A stretch of DNA of 64,000 nucleotides from Paratractidigestivibacter faecalis (GTDB lineage Bacteria; Actinomycetota; Coriobacteriia; Coriobacteriales; Atopobiaceae), in assembly GCF_003416765.1 (NCBI RefSeq), contig NZ_QSNG01000001.1:1824742-1888741 (forward strand), in the 5' to 3' direction. Positions 27,519 to 36,438 of the stretch are shown here, piece by piece. A program made the translations under genes and the position numbers. The notes below the pieces were generated by a model. It did not search any database, was not told the origin of the DNA, and saw only the letters and a program-made list of their open reading frames with translations. Every line of letters starts with the position of its first letter. Position 1 is the stretch's first letter.

Positions 27519-27626
27519 AGCGCGCTCGATGGGAACGGGCACCCGCCAGAGGCCCCTTATGGCTGCTGCCTCCCGGCCCTGACCAGGTTCGAGGTGTGAC
27601 GTCGCCCGAACCCATCGAACGCGCTC
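27519..27626 (-). ncRNA. ffs: Signal recognition particle RNA (small bacterial type)
   Basis: On the minus strand the SRP helix 8 core reads CCTGGTCAGGGCCGGGAGGC and then AGCAGCC, the Ffh-binding tetraloop and internal loop. Ends pair (GAGCGCGTTCGATGGG with CCCATCGAGCGCGC), and a run of six T residues follows at 27514-27519. It sits between DedA and the YcxB-like gene. Length about 108 nt is normal for 4.5S-type RNA. Confidence 0.93.
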
Positions 27627-27689
27627 TTGTCAAAGACTTTAGCAGACCGCCGCACCCAGCGGCTCGTGTCCACCAGAAAGCCATGGCCG

Positions 27690-27731
27690 CACGCGGCTCG
27701 CTGCACGCGGCTCGCTGCACGCGGCTCGCGG
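27690..27731. repeat. 14-bp tandem repeat, three units
   Basis: CACGCGGCTCGCTG is repeated at 27690, 27704 and 27718 (last unit ends CGCGG). It ends directly at the stop codon of the neighbouring membrane protein gene. Confidence 0.85.
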
Positions 27732-28310
27732 CTAGCTCCGCGTGGCCTCCAGCTCGCGGGAGAGCTCCTGGAAGCGGCTGGCGCTCATGGCCGTCGACGG
27801 CACGTAGGCGTAGCGGCGCCCGCCGAAGCCAGCCAGCAGGCCGTCGTCGTCGGCAGAAACGCTGCGCAGGTCAGAGAGGTCGTAGCGCTCCTCGGCACCG
27901 GACTCGTCGGCCACATAGACCGCGTCGCCGGTCACGACGACGTGACGGCGCGAGGAGGTTCCCTTGAAGCCCAGGCTGCTGTTGCGCGCGTACCGAAGCT
28001 GCATGTTGTGCCAGTTGGTGGAGACCGCCGTGGCCGCCATGGAAAGCACCAGAAGCACGATGGCAGGCGCCAGGTTGTTGGCGTCGGCAATGAGCACCAC
28101 AATCATCAGGGCCAGGCACGCCATGGACACCGCAAACGACGCAATGCGCGCCTTCTGGCCGCCCAGGTACGACGCGGCCTTGGAAAGCGCCAACTCACCG
28201 TAGTCATAGGTGGCGGAGAAGCGCAGCCCTTCGTACTTCTCGTCATCAAACTTGTAAGAGGGCTCGGCGGATGCCGGGCGGGTCTTGCGGGCGGTCTTCT
28301 TCTTTGCCAT
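27732..28310 (-). CDS. Two-TM membrane protein, possibly YcxB-like
   Basis: 192 residues. N-terminal Lys/Arg-rich cytoplasmic segment MAKKKTARKTR, a short soluble stretch (YEGLRFSATYDYGELA), and two TM helices at about 54-72 and 78-97. The C-terminal soluble domain (about 100-192) has alternating beta strands (RRHVVVTGDAVYVAD, EERYDLSDLRSV) and ends SRFQELSRELEAT. The TM hairpin plus beta-rich tail resembles YcxB/PH-like small membrane proteins; function unknown. AAGGAGCCC lies before the ATG. Confidence 0.75.
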   Translation of the reverse strand: MAKKKTARKTRPASAEPSYKFDDEKYEGLRFSATYDYGELALSKAASYLGGQKARIASFAVSMACLALMIVVLIADANNLAPAIVLLVLSMAATAVSTNWHNMQLRYARNSSLGFKGTSSRRHVVVTGDAVYVADESGAEERYDLSDLRSVSADDDGLLAGFGGRRYAYVPSTAMSASRFQELSRELEATRS

Positions 28311-28481
28311 GGGTCGGGCTCCTTGGGGGGGTCATGGAGGAATTGTCGGCGGCGGGCGGGCAGGTTTAGGCAAGCCGCCACCGGGCAACATACTAACCGT
28401 GCAGGGAGCGAGCGCACGTCGGAGTTCGCGAAACGCGTGCCCTCGCACTGTAGAGCGTTACAGCTTGGCAGCTGCCAAAGT

Positions 28482-28514
28482 GGAGGCCTCAGGGACTGTG
28501 TCCCCGGGGCCTCC
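28482..28514 (-). terminator. Hairpin downstream of pgi
   Basis: Arms 28482-28496 (GGAGGCCTCAGGGAC) and 28500-28514 pair with one G-T and one mismatch. About 46 bp past the pgi stop. No strong T run. The rest of the 28311-28559 gap shows nothing else beyond a short palindrome (TTGGCAGCTGCCAA). Confidence 0.55.
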
Positions 28515-28559
28515 GTCAATTTGAGCCGCTATATCAAGCAAGAAACCAGGCGAGAAGCA

Positions 28560-30251
28560 CTACCTGCGGTGGGCACGGTAGTAGGCGATGAGCGCCTGGG
28601 TGCTGGCGTCCTGCTGGGCCAGGGCCTCGTCGTCGTGGAAGGCCGGCGTAATCTGCTTGGCAAGCTGCTTGCCCAGCTCGACGCCCCACTGGTCGTAGGA
28701 GTCAAGGCCCCAGACGGTACCCTCGACAAAGGTGATGTGCTCGTAGAGGGCAATGAGCTCGCCCAGGGCGTGCGGGGTCAGCTCGCAGCCAAAGACGGAC
28801 GTGGTCGGGCGGTTGCCGTCAAAGACGCGGGCGGGGACCATCCACTCGGCCGTGCCCTCGGCGCGGACCTCGTCGGCCGTCTTGCCAAAGGCGAGGGCCT
28901 TGGTCTGCGCGAGGAAGTTGCCCAGGAAGAGCTCGTGGACGTCCTGGCCGTCGTCCTTGGTGGGGTTGGGCGTGTTCACGAAGGCGATGAAGTCGGCCGG
29001 GATGGCGCGGGTGCCCTGGTGAATGAGCTGGTAGAAGGCGTGCTGGCCGTTGGTGCCGGCCTCGCCCCAGAAGACCTCGCCGGTGGCGGAGGTCACGGGC
29101 GTGCCGTCCCAGCGAACGGACTTGCCGTTGGACTCCATGGTGAGCTGCTGCAGGTAGGCCGGGAAGCGGTGCAGGTACTGGTTGTACGGCAGGACGGCGT
29201 GGCTGCCCATGCCCCAGAAGTTGACGTACCAGACGTTCATGAGGCCCATGAGCGCGACGACGTTCTTCTCCAGCGGGGTGTTCTTGAAGTAGTGGTCCAT
29301 GTCGTGGAAGCCGGCCAGGAACTCCTGGAAGCGCTCCGGACCAAAGGCGATGATCAGCGAGAGGCCCACGGCAGAGTCCACGGAGTAGCGGCCGCCGACC
29401 CAGTTCCAGAAGCCAAAGGCGTTCTCGGGGTCGATGCCAAAGTCGGCGACAAGGTCAAGGGCGGTGGAGACGGCCACAAAGTGCTTGCGAATGGCGTCGG
29501 CGTCCTGCTCGGCAGAGCCGTCAATGGCGCCGGCGGCGCGCAGGCTCTGGAGCATCCAGGTCTTGGCCTCGCGGGCGTTGGTCAGGGTCTCGAGCGTGGT
29601 GAAGGTCTTGGAGACGATGATGCACAGGGTGGTCTCCGGGTCCAGGCCGCGGACCTTCTCGGCCATGTCGTTGGGGTCGATGTTGGAGACGTAGCGGCAG
29701 TCGATGCCGGCGTCGGCCAGGGGCCTCAGGGCCTCGTAGACCATGACCGGGCCCAGGTCGGAGCCGCCGATGCCGATGCTCACGACGTGCTCGATGCGCT
29801 TGCCGGAAACGCCCTTCCACTCGCCGGAGCGGACCTTGTTGGCAAAGGCGTACATGCGGTCCAGCACCTCGTGGACGTCGGCCACGGTGTCCTGGCCGTC
29901 CACGACGAACTTGCCCTTGTCGGAGGCGGGGCGGCGCAGCGCGGTGTGCAGGACGGCGCGGTCCTCGGTGGTGTTGATGTGCTCGCCGGCATACATGGCG
30001 TCGCGGCGCTCCTCCAGCTTGACCGCGCGGGCCAGGTCGCAGAGAAGGTCCACGGTCTTCTGGTCAATCAGGTTCTTGGAGAGGTCAAAGTGCAGGTCGT
30101 CCATGTCAAAGGAGAACTTCTCCACGCGCTGGGCGTCCTTGGCGAACTCCTCCTTGAGGGTGAAGCCGTCAGCCATCTCCTTCTGGTGGGCGGCAAGGGC
30201 GGCCCACTCCGGGGTCTGGGTGGCGTCGATGGGTGCGGGGATGCAAGACAT
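28560..30251 (-). CDS. pgi: Glucose-6-phosphate isomerase
   Basis: 563 residues. It interconverts glucose-6-P and fructose-6-P in glycolysis. Seen: [16 protein letters not shown], the [16 protein letters not shown] phosphate-binding segment, [24 protein letters not shown] and [19 protein letters not shown] with the conserved catalytic His. Two ATGs lie close together; 30251 is chosen because GGAGG is 8 nt away, while the ATG at 30257 would be only 2 nt from it. Single-gene unit with its own hairpin. Confidence 0.97.
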   Translation of the reverse strand: MSCIPAPIDATQTPEWAALAAHQKEMADGFTLKEEFAKDAQRVEKFSFDMDDLHFDLSKNLIDQKTVDLLCDLARAVKLEERRDAMYAGEHINTTEDRAVLHTALRRPASDKGKFVVDGQDTVADVHEVLDRMYAFANKVRSGEWKGVSGKRIEHVVSIGIGGSDLGPVMVYEALRPLADAGIDCRYVSNIDPNDMAEKVRGLDPETTLCIIVSKTFTTLETLTNAREAKTWMLQSLRAAGAIDGSAEQDADAIRKHFVAVSTALDLVADFGIDPENAFGFWNWVGGRYSVDSAVGLSLIIAFGPERFQEFLAGFHDMDHYFKNTPLEKNVVALMGLMNVWYVNFWGMGSHAVLPYNQYLHRFPAYLQQLTMESNGKSVRWDGTPVTSATGEVFWGEAGTNGQHAFYQLIHQGTRAIPADFIAFVNTPNPTKDDGQDVHELFLGNFLAQTKALAFGKTADEVRAEGTAEWMVPARVFDGNRPTTSVFGCELTPHALGELIALYEHITFVEGTVWGLDSYDQWGVELGKQLAKQITPAFHDDEALAQQDASTQALIAYYRAHRR

Positions 30252-30368
30252 GTGCATGTCCTCCTTTGGATGGAGTACTTGGGACCGGGGCCCTTGCCGC
30301 AGGTGCGAAGAGGGTGCTCGGCCACATACCGGTTCCATTTTACGGCAACGGCTTTGTCCGGTGAACGG

Positions 30369-30923
30369 CTAATATGGCTCCGCGAGCGGGGGCACCTGCT
30401 TCAGACGGGCCCACATGACCTGCTTCTGGCGAGGGTTGCCGAGGGCCGCGGCAAAGCCGCCGAGGTTGAGGAAGCGCATGCCGCAGACGTGGGCGACCAT
30501 GCCCGCAGGGAGAAGCGCCTCGTTGAGGTCCTCCAGGCCCGAGAGCTCCTCGGCGTAGGCGTCGCGGACGGCCTGCGTGGCGGTCTCGTCGCAGCAGATG
30601 AGGGTGGCCGGGTCGAGCGTGGCCACGGCAAGGCGCATGAGGTCCGGGGCGAGCGGCGCGCCGGCGGCGTCCACGGCGACGAGCGTCTCCCAGTCCTCGG
30701 GCGCGTAGCCCAGGGCCTTGAGCGACGCCTTGAGCGCGGCGCCGTCGGAACCAGAGAAGGGCTCGGCGCCGGCAGCCTCCTCGGGCGTGAGCTCGCCCTT
30801 TGCCAGCAGCACGGGAGAGAAGGCGTTGCCGCCCATGCGCACGCCGCGCTCCACGAGCGAGGCCACCTCCGACCTCGTCTTCTCCACGTACGCCTGGCGC
30901 CTCTGCTCGCGCTCCGATGCCAT
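30369..30923 (-). CDS. Hypothetical protein, weak resemblance to uracil-DNA glycosylase-like proteins
   Basis: 184 residues, not firmly recognised. Begins with a charged helix (SEREQRRQAYVEKTRSEVAS), then RMGGNAFSPVLLAKGE and AEPFSGSDGAALKASLKALG. This loosely recalls the GEAPG...PFVG..G..L pattern of UDG-superfamily proteins, but catalytic residues are not clear. The C-terminal half is Ala/Leu-rich (ALLPAGMVAHVCGMRFLNLGG). Divergent from thioredoxin across a 150-bp gap. No function is assigned. Confidence 0.7.
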   Translation of the reverse strand: MASEREQRRQAYVEKTRSEVASLVERGVRMGGNAFSPVLLAKGELTPEEAAGAEPFSGSDGAALKASLKALGYAPEDWETLVAVDAAGAPLAPDLMRLAVATLDPATLICCDETATQAVRDAYAEELSGLEDLNEALLPAGMVAHVCGMRFLNLGGFAAALGNPRQKQVMWARLKQVPPLAEPY

Positions 30924-31073
30924 GGGGCCTCCGTTTTGCCTTGGGATGGGCCTTGGGCCGGACGGGCTTCTCGCCTGTCGGGGCGCCGCGGCCGCCGTTG
31001 ATGTGTGTCCTCCAGTTTAGTTCGGGGTATAAGGCAGACAAGTAAAAACAGCGCGTGCGCGAAGGGAGCCGTC

Positions 31074-31391
31074 ATGGCGAAGGCAATTACCGGTGCAGAG
31101 TTCGACCTTGTTCTCTCGGAGGCCAGAAAGCCCGTCCTGGTTGACTTCTGGGCACCTTGGTGCGGGCCGTGCCGCGCGCTGGGCCCCATCGTCGAGGAGG
31201 TCGGGCAGGATTTTGCCGACCGCATGGACGTCTACAAGTGCAACGTGGACGACGAGGATGAGCTGGCCGCGAGGTTCCGCATTGTTTCCATTCCCACGCT
31301 CATGCTCTTCAAGGACGGCCAGCCCGTGCATACTGTGGTCGGAAACATGTCCAAGCAGGCTCTGGTCGCAGAGATTGAGCCTTACCTCTAG
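31074..31391 (+). CDS. trxA: Thioredoxin
   Basis: 105 residues. Active site FWAPWCGPCRAL, followed by the cis-proline in VSIPTLMLFKDG and the VGNMSKQALVAEIEPYL end, a complete thioredoxin fold. ATG at 31074 follows GAAGGGAGCC. It lies 7 bp ahead of the PAP2 gene, so the two are probably cotranscribed. Confidence 0.95.
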   Translation: MAKAITGAEFDLVLSEARKPVLVDFWAPWCGPCRALGPIVEEVGQDFADRMDVYKCNVDDEDELAARFRIVSIPTLMLFKDGQPVHTVVGNMSKQALVAEIEPYL

Positions 31392-31398
31392 GAGCTTC

Positions 31399-32094
31399 AT
31401 GACCGCTAGCGATTCCAAGAGGGACGCTCGGGGCCTGGCCCAGGGCGTCCTTTCGTATGCACGCAAAAACGTCCGAACCATCGCGGTGCTGCTGGCCGCG
31501 CTGGCCTTTGTTTGGCTGCTGGAAGAGGTGTCCGAGGGAGAGATTATGACCCTGGACGCGCTGGCGTACCGGTTCTTTGTGGTCACGCTGCGCTCTGACG
31601 TGATGACCCCCATCATGGAGGGCTTCACCTCGCTTTCGTCCGTGGCCGTGATCTTGGTGATGGCGCTGGTGGTGGCCGCGTTTGCCCCGGGCAAGGCGCC
31701 GGGGCGCTGCGTCTGCGCCAATGTGGTGGGCGCGCTCGTGCTCAACCAGGTGCTCAAGTTCATCGTGCAGAGGCCGAGGCCGGACGGGTACCGGCTGGCG
31801 GTGGAGAGCGGCTACAGCTTTCCCTCGGGGCACTCGATGATCTCCATGGCGTTCTACGGGCTGCTCATCTGGATGATCTGGAAGTACGAGCGCGACGACG
31901 TGATGCGCCACGTGTGGTGCTGCCTGTTTGGGCTGATCATTGTGATGGTGGGCATCAGCCGCGTCTACCTGGGCGTTCACTATGCGTCCGACGTCATTGC
32001 CGGCTTCTGCGTCTCGTTGATCTGGCTGGTCTTCTTCACCAAGGTCATCGCCCCCGCCTTCATGGACGAGGAAAACGTCCAGCCACGGAGCTAG
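31399..32094 (+). CDS. PAP2-family membrane phosphatase
   Basis: 231 residues, five to six TM helices. PAP2 motifs in order: KFIVQRPRP (KX6RP-type), FPSGHSMISM (SGH) and GISRVYLGVHYASDV (SRX5HX3D). Likely dephosphorylates undecaprenyl pyrophosphate or another lipid phosphate at the outer face of the membrane. ATG 31399 follows TAGGAGCTTC, immediately after the thioredoxin stop. Confidence 0.93.
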   Translation: MTASDSKRDARGLAQGVLSYARKNVRTIAVLLAALAFVWLLEEVSEGEIMTLDALAYRFFVVTLRSDVMTPIMEGFTSLSSVAVILVMALVVAAFAPGKAPGRCVCANVVGALVLNQVLKFIVQRPRPDGYRLAVESGYSFPSGHSMISMAFYGLLIWMIWKYERDDVMRHVWCCLFGLIIVMVGISRVYLGVHYASDVIAGFCVSLIWLVFFTKVIAPAFMDEENVQPRS

Positions 32095-32097
32095 CCG

Positions 32098-32349
32098 GCG
32101 CAGAACTACCCTTCGTGTGAGTCATTCGGCAGCGCGTGTGCAGAAGTGGCCTTCGTGTGAGCCAGATTCCGCCGTTTTTGACGCACATCAAAATCTAAAT
32201 GTATATTCTTGAGGCAAAGCGGCTGTTGGCTTAGACGGAGCCTGCATATAATCAGACGGCCCCGGTCCACGGCAGCCAAGAGGCACTCACACGAAGGCCA
32301 CTTCTGCACACGCGCTGCCGAATGACTCACACGAAGGGCAGTTCTGTGC
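32098..32349. repeat. Nested inverted-repeat element, copy C
   Basis: 252 bp, the most symmetrical copy. Units 32098-32122 and 32138-32161 face 32285-32309 and 32325-32349. The outer 60 or so bases on each side, including the 15-bp spacer (CATTCGGCAGCGCGT), are complementary except one base. The AT-rich core (ATGTATATTCTT) is in the opposite orientation to the other copies. It follows the PAP2 stop by 3 bp. Confidence 0.9.
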
Positions 32350-32402
32350 AGCAAATCCTCCTCTAACCAAGCCCCACCCACCCCAAGGCCCCGCACGTTA
32401 TC

Positions 32403-32460
32403 CCCGCAAATTGGGGACGTGTTCGTTTTTGCGCAAATTTGAACACGTCCCCAACTTGCG
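32403..32460. repeat. Uninterrupted copy of the 60-bp palindromic repeat
   Basis: Left arm 32403-32424 and right arm 32441-32460 are complementary except one base (CCAACTTGCG against CCAATTTGCG). The loop is GTTTTTGCGCAAATTT. It is the unoccupied version of the sequence interrupted by the IS at 25305. Confidence 0.92.
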
Positions 32461-32463
32461 CAA

Positions 32464-32513
32464 AAAAGGGACACCCTTGGCGGCTGGCTGGATGCGCCAA
32501 GGGTGTCCCTTTT
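32464..32513 (-). terminator. Strong bidirectional hairpin after the phosphoesterase operon
   Basis: Perfect 19-bp arms, 32464-32482 (AAAAGGGACACCCTTGGCG) and 32495-32513, with a 12-nt loop and T tracts on both sides. It is 37 bp past the last stop of the minus-strand operon. The GGGACACCC motif could also make it a REP-type repeat. Confidence 0.75.
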
Positions 32514-32550
32514 ACCAGGTAACTAACAGCGTCCCCGTGTCCTGGCGGGG

Positions 32551-33000
32551 TTAGAGCTCGATGATCTGGGCGTCGACGACGCGGCCGTCCTCGCAGAGGA
32601 TGCGGCCCATGGAGGGCTTGCTGCCGCGCGGGTACGTGGGGCTGCCGGGGTTCATGACCAGCGTGCCCGTCCACTCGTCGCGCTCAACAAAGGGGCGGTG
32701 CGTGTGACCGCAGATGGCAACGTCGCACTTGAGCAGGTTGAGGTGCTGGCGATAGTGCACCACCTGCCACCTCAGCCCACTGGAGAAGAACACCTTGCGC
32801 GTCTTGACCTCGGGTCCGTACTCGTAGGCCCAGTCGTTGTTGCCCAGGCACATCTGCACGGGCGCGATCTTCTGCAGGGTACGGTAGTCCGCGCCGGAGC
32901 AGATGTCACCCGCGTGCACGATGACGTCCGCGCCCTGAAGCTGGTCCAGAAGGTCGGGCTCCAGGAAGCCGTGGGTGTCAGAGATGATGTCGTAGCGCAT
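32551..33000 (-). CDS. Metallophosphoesterase, YfcE/MJ0936-like
   Basis: 149 residues from ATG 33000. Metal ligands of the calcineurin-like fold: SDTHG (about 7-11), HAGDI (about 31-35), GNND (about 54-57), CDVAICGHTHRP (about 93-104) and NPGS. Probably a phosphodiesterase; the substrate is not known. A TTG at 33009 has a better spaced AGGTGA and would add three residues. Last gene of the six-gene operon that begins with the MurT-like gene, 19 bp after lytR. Confidence 0.9.
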   Translation of the reverse strand: MRYDIISDTHGFLEPDLLDQLQGADVIVHAGDICSGADYRTLQKIAPVQMCLGNNDWAYEYGPEVKTRKVFFSSGLRWQVVHYRQHLNLLKCDVAICGHTHRPFVERDEWTGTLVMNPGSPTYPRGSKPSMGRILCEDGRVVDAQIIEL

Positions 33001-33019
33001 GAGAGCCAACAGCGGTCAC

Positions 33020-33739
33020 CTACAGCCCGAGCGCGCGCTTGAGCGCAACGACGCGACGGCGCGAGACGGAGATCTTCTTGCCCTCGATGCCATTGATGCC
33101 CAGCTGTAGGATGCCGGAGGAGATGACCTCGACGTCCTCCACGTACTCAAGGTTGACGATGTAGCCGCGGTGCACGCGGAAGAACCCGTGCGGCGCGAGC
33201 TTCTGTTCAAGCTTGGCCAGGCTGATGGTGGAGAGGAACCTGTCCACGTCGGTGTAGATGCAGGAGTAGTCGTCCTTGGCCTCGATGTAGCGAATCTGGT
33301 CGATGGGCACCAGCACCTTGCGTCCGCTCTTGACCACCGGAATGCGCTCCACGGCTGAGTGGCTCTGCGGCTCCTCGGGCTTCATGCGGCCCTGGACCTT
33401 GTCCAGCGCCTGCGCAAGGCGCTCGGGCTCCACGGGCTTCATCAGGTAGTCAACGGCGTCCACGCCAAAGGCGTCAAGCGCGTACTCGCTGTAGGCCGTC
33501 ACAAAGACGATGGCCGGCGGGTTCTTGAGCTTGTGCAGGGCCTCGGCCAGCTGCATGCCGGACGTCTTGGGCATCTGGATGTCCAGGAACATGACGTCCA
33601 CCTTGCCGTCCATCAGGCGCTCCACGGCCTCGCGGGCGCTTGAGGCCTCCATGATGCCGTCGATGCGACCGGTCTCCTCGAGCAGGTAACGCAGCTCGGA
33701 GCGAGCGGGCGCCTCGTCGTCAACGATCATTGCGCGCAT
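33020..33739 (-). CDS. LytR/LytT-type response regulator
   Basis: 239 residues. REC domain with VDDE, phosphoacceptor Asp53 in FLDIQMPKTSGM, FVTAYSEYALDAFGVDAVDY and the Lys in LMKPVEPERL. LytTR domain from about 135 (IRYIEAKDDYSCIYT, FFRVHRGYIVNLEYV). This is the LytSR/BtsR type, distinct from the two AgrA-like regulators at 16-22 kb. ATG 33739 has GGGGGA 7 nt upstream. Cotranscribed with lytS. Confidence 0.95.
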   Translation of the reverse strand: MRAMIVDDEAPARSELRYLLEETGRIDGIMEASSAREAVERLMDGKVDVMFLDIQMPKTSGMQLAEALHKLKNPPAIVFVTAYSEYALDAFGVDAVDYLMKPVEPERLAQALDKVQGRMKPEEPQSHSAVERIPVVKSGRKVLVPIDQIRYIEAKDDYSCIYTDVDRFLSTISLAKLEQKLAPHGFFRVHRGYIVNLEYVEDVEVISSGILQLGINGIEGKKISVSRRRVVALKRALGL

Positions 33740-33784
33740 GTGCAAATCCCCCTGTTACGTCCGCTTGGGCGCGTGTTTCTACGC

Positions 33785-35140
33785 TCACGCCGATGCGGTC
33801 TGGTTCTTACGTGCTAGGTTGAGGCGAGCGCCCACGAGCTTGAGCGTGACGCAGGTGCCCTCACCAGGCTTGGACACGACCTCGACGCCCGAGCCAGCGT
33901 CAAAGAAGCGCTCAATGCGCTCGGCGACGTTGCGCAGGGCCATGCCCGTGCCCTTCTGCCCCGACGCGCCCATGGTAGCGGGCTTCTCGAGCAGACGATT
34001 TGCCACCTCCTGGGTCATTCCAAGACCATCGTCGGCGACGGCAATAAGAATATCATCACCGTCGGCCGCCACGTGAATGTCAATATTCAATGGGCCGGTG
34101 TCCCTCATGGCGTGGCGAACGGCGTTCTCCACGATGGGCTGCACCAGGAAGGACGGCACCGGCAGCGCCTCGCAGCCAGGCTCCACGTGCTCGCTCTCCA
34201 CGATGCGGCTCTCGCCGAAGCGGGCCTTCTCGATGGTGAGGTAGCGACGGGTCTGCTCAAGCTCCTGCTCAAGCGGGATGAGCGTCTTCTCGGAGCTCTC
34301 CAGCGTGCGGCGGTAGAACATGGAGAAGGCGCGCAGCACGTCGCGGGCCTTCATGGGGTCCGTGCGGCAGAGAGACGCAATGGTGTTGAGCGTGTTGAAC
34401 AGAAAGTGCGGGTTGATCTGCGCCTGCAGGGCCTTGACCTCGGCGCGGGCCGTGAGCTCGGCCTGCAGGTCAAGCTCGTAGGCAGAGAGCTGCGTGGAGA
34501 GAAGCGAGCCCAGGCCCTGGCCAATAGCCAGCTGCGTGCGGTCGATGTCCAGGTCACGAGCGTAGTAGAACTTGACCGTGCCCACGGCCTTGTCCTGCAC
34601 CAGCAGGGGGACCACCACGCCGTAGGTGCGGTCGCCGCGGCGGCCGATGGGGCCAAGGCGGCGGATGTCCTTGCCATCCTCCTTGTCCACCGCAACAAAG
34701 GTCTCCATGCGCTTGCTCTCGAGCACCTCAAGGGTGGAGCGGGCGTTCTCGGAGCCGGCGACAAAGGCCGGGTCGACGGTTCCCGCGCAAGCCAGGACAT
34801 GCGTCTTGTTGGTAATGGCTATGCCCGTGGCGTTTGTCTCGGGCAGGAGAAGCGCGCATATGGCCTGGGCGTTGTCGGCCGTGAGGCCGCCGCGCAGGTG
34901 CTCCAGCGTGCCCACCGCCACGCGCAGGGTACGCTCGGTTGCCTCGGAGCGGGAGTCGTCCGGGACCAGATTGACGGTGCCCACCAGCACAAAGCAAAGG
35001 GCCGCCACCACGCCAACGAAAATCGCCACGTAGACGTTGCCAACGGAGATTCCCCACGCCAGCACCAGCATAGATGCCCCAAGGACGGCGGCGAGAAGGG
35101 CGTTTGTCCCCCTGACCGACCGCTGGGTGGTTATTCTCAT
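33785..35140 (-). CDS. LytS-type sensor histidine kinase
   Basis: 451 residues. Only two N-terminal TM helices (about 13-33 and 36-58) rather than the LytS 5TM module. A GAF-like domain follows (about 80-205, GIAITNKTHVLACAG). The His_kinase domain has His245 in QAQINPHFLFNTLNTIASL and the GHKL ATPase has PIVENAVRHAM and GQKGTGMALRN. Its ATG overlaps the stop of the glycosyltransferase by 4 bp (ATGA), coupling the sensor to envelope genes. Confidence 0.94.
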   Translation of the reverse strand: MRITTQRSVRGTNALLAAVLGASMLVLAWGISVGNVYVAIFVGVVAALCFVLVGTVNLVPDDSRSEATERTLRVAVGTLEHLRGGLTADNAQAICALLLPETNATGIAITNKTHVLACAGTVDPAFVAGSENARSTLEVLESKRMETFVAVDKEDGKDIRRLGPIGRRGDRTYGVVVPLLVQDKAVGTVKFYYARDLDIDRTQLAIGQGLGSLLSTQLSAYELDLQAELTARAEVKALQAQINPHFLFNTLNTIASLCRTDPMKARDVLRAFSMFYRRTLESSEKTLIPLEQELEQTRRYLTIEKARFGESRIVESEHVEPGCEALPVPSFLVQPIVENAVRHAMRDTGPLNIDIHVAADGDDILIAVADDGLGMTQEVANRLLEKPATMGASGQKGTGMALRNVAERIERFFDAGSGVEVVSKPGEGTCVTLKLVGARLNLARKNQTASA

Positions 35141-36420
35141 AGGTCTCCTCCAAGGTTGCCGGAGATGTCGGCAGAGATGCCGCCAGAGAGATCCGCCGGC
35201 GTGACTTTCTGCAGGATGGGAGCCACCTCGCCGGTCTTGAGGATGGCCGCCTTGAGGTAGCGGTCCTCCCAGAGCGAGGCCATGATGCCGGACCAGGCCA
35301 TGGCAAACGAGAGGTAGCGTGCAGAGGCCGTGCGCGCGTACCGCTCCGCCTCGTGTCGGCCGCGCGTGAGAATGCGCAGGTAGGCAAGGCGGTCCGGACC
35401 CGTGAGCATGCGACGGTACGCCGTCTTGAAGACGCGCTGACGCACCTCGGGAAAGACCCACGGCGCCGGATAGGGCATGAGGGACTCGCGCGTTATGGTG
35501 CGCAGGTCTCGCCGCGCGTTGAGCGCCTCGAGCTTGCGGTACTCGTAGAGCCAGCGATAGGCGTCCTGCATGAAGAGCGAGGGGCCGCTGGCGGTCTCCT
35601 CGGGCGGCTGGCTGCGGACGCTCCAGGCGTTGTCAAACCAGACGTCAAGGCCAAAGGCGCGCAGGTCAAAGACATAGTCAAGGTCTTCTCCGCGCGTGAT
35701 GTAGGGGTCAAACGGCACGCGGGCAAAGGCCTCCGCGTGAAGCGCGCAGCAGCCTCCGCACATGTGGTTTGACCGCGAGAAGCGCGTGGCCGAGAGCATG
35801 CGCTCCATGACCTTGGTGAACTCGCCCGCCTTTGACCAGTAGCGCTCCGACCAGGCCGTGCTCGGATGCGGCAGCGCGGAGCCGGACGCGTCCACAAAGT
35901 AGCCGCTCTTGGCGCTGATGTGCTGGCCCTGGCGGTTGAGCGAACCCAGGCCGTAGACCGCGTTGAGAAGAAAGTCCTGGTCAAGGACAACGTTGTCGTC
36001 ATCAAGGAAGACCACCACGTCATGGCCCATGATGGCGGCCACCGCAAGGCCCAGGTTCTTGATGGCGCCGTAGCCGCGGAGGGCCACGGCCTCCCCCACC
36101 ACGTTGGGCAGCATCCGCCCTACGGCGTTGGTGACATGGGCCGCCTCCTGCTGGCCAATGACCAGCGGGTTCAGGTCCTCGTGCGCGCGGCAGATGGAGT
36201 TCACGCGGGCGCGGGCGGACTCCTCACAGGACGGGGGCGCCACCACCAGAACGATGACCCTGATGATGCCGCGCACCTGCTCCAGCGACGAGAGGCACAG
36301 CTCAAGCTCCGGGAGCGGCTTGCCGATGGGCGTGGCGTAGTCATAGACGCCCGGCTTTCCCAGGCCGTCGGGCTGTGCGCCCTCGGTCCAGTACGACGGT
36401 ATGACCACGACGGGGTTCAC
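35137..36420 (-). CDS. GT2-like glycosyltransferase
   Basis: 427 residues, soluble or peripherally bound; no clear TM helix. Nucleotide-sugar binding DDD in VVVFLDDDNVVLD (about 136-148), and the GT-A signature CGGCCALHAEAF followed by TRGEDLDYVFDLRAFGLDVW. The C-terminal 130 residues are helical and positively charged. Acceptor unknown; the operon context (MurT-like ligase, LytSR) points to a wall or surface glycan. Start GTG 36420 with AAAGG about 9 nt upstream. Confidence 0.85.
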   Translation of the reverse strand: MNPVVVIPSYWTEGAQPDGLGKPGVYDYATPIGKPLPELELCLSSLEQVRGIIRVIVLVVAPPSCEESARARVNSICRAHEDLNPLVIGQQEAAHVTNAVGRMLPNVVGEAVALRGYGAIKNLGLAVAAIMGHDVVVFLDDDNVVLDQDFLLNAVYGLGSLNRQGQHISAKSGYFVDASGSALPHPSTAWSERYWSKAGEFTKVMERMLSATRFSRSNHMCGGCCALHAEAFARVPFDPYITRGEDLDYVFDLRAFGLDVWFDNAWSVRSQPPEETASGPSLFMQDAYRWLYEYRKLEALNARRDLRTITRESLMPYPAPWVFPEVRQRVFKTAYRRMLTGPDRLAYLRILTRGRHEAERYARTASARYLSFAMAWSGIMASLWEDRYLKAAILKTGEVAPILQKVTPADLSGGISADISGNLGGDL

Positions 36421-36438
36421 GTTTGCAGCCTTTCTGCT

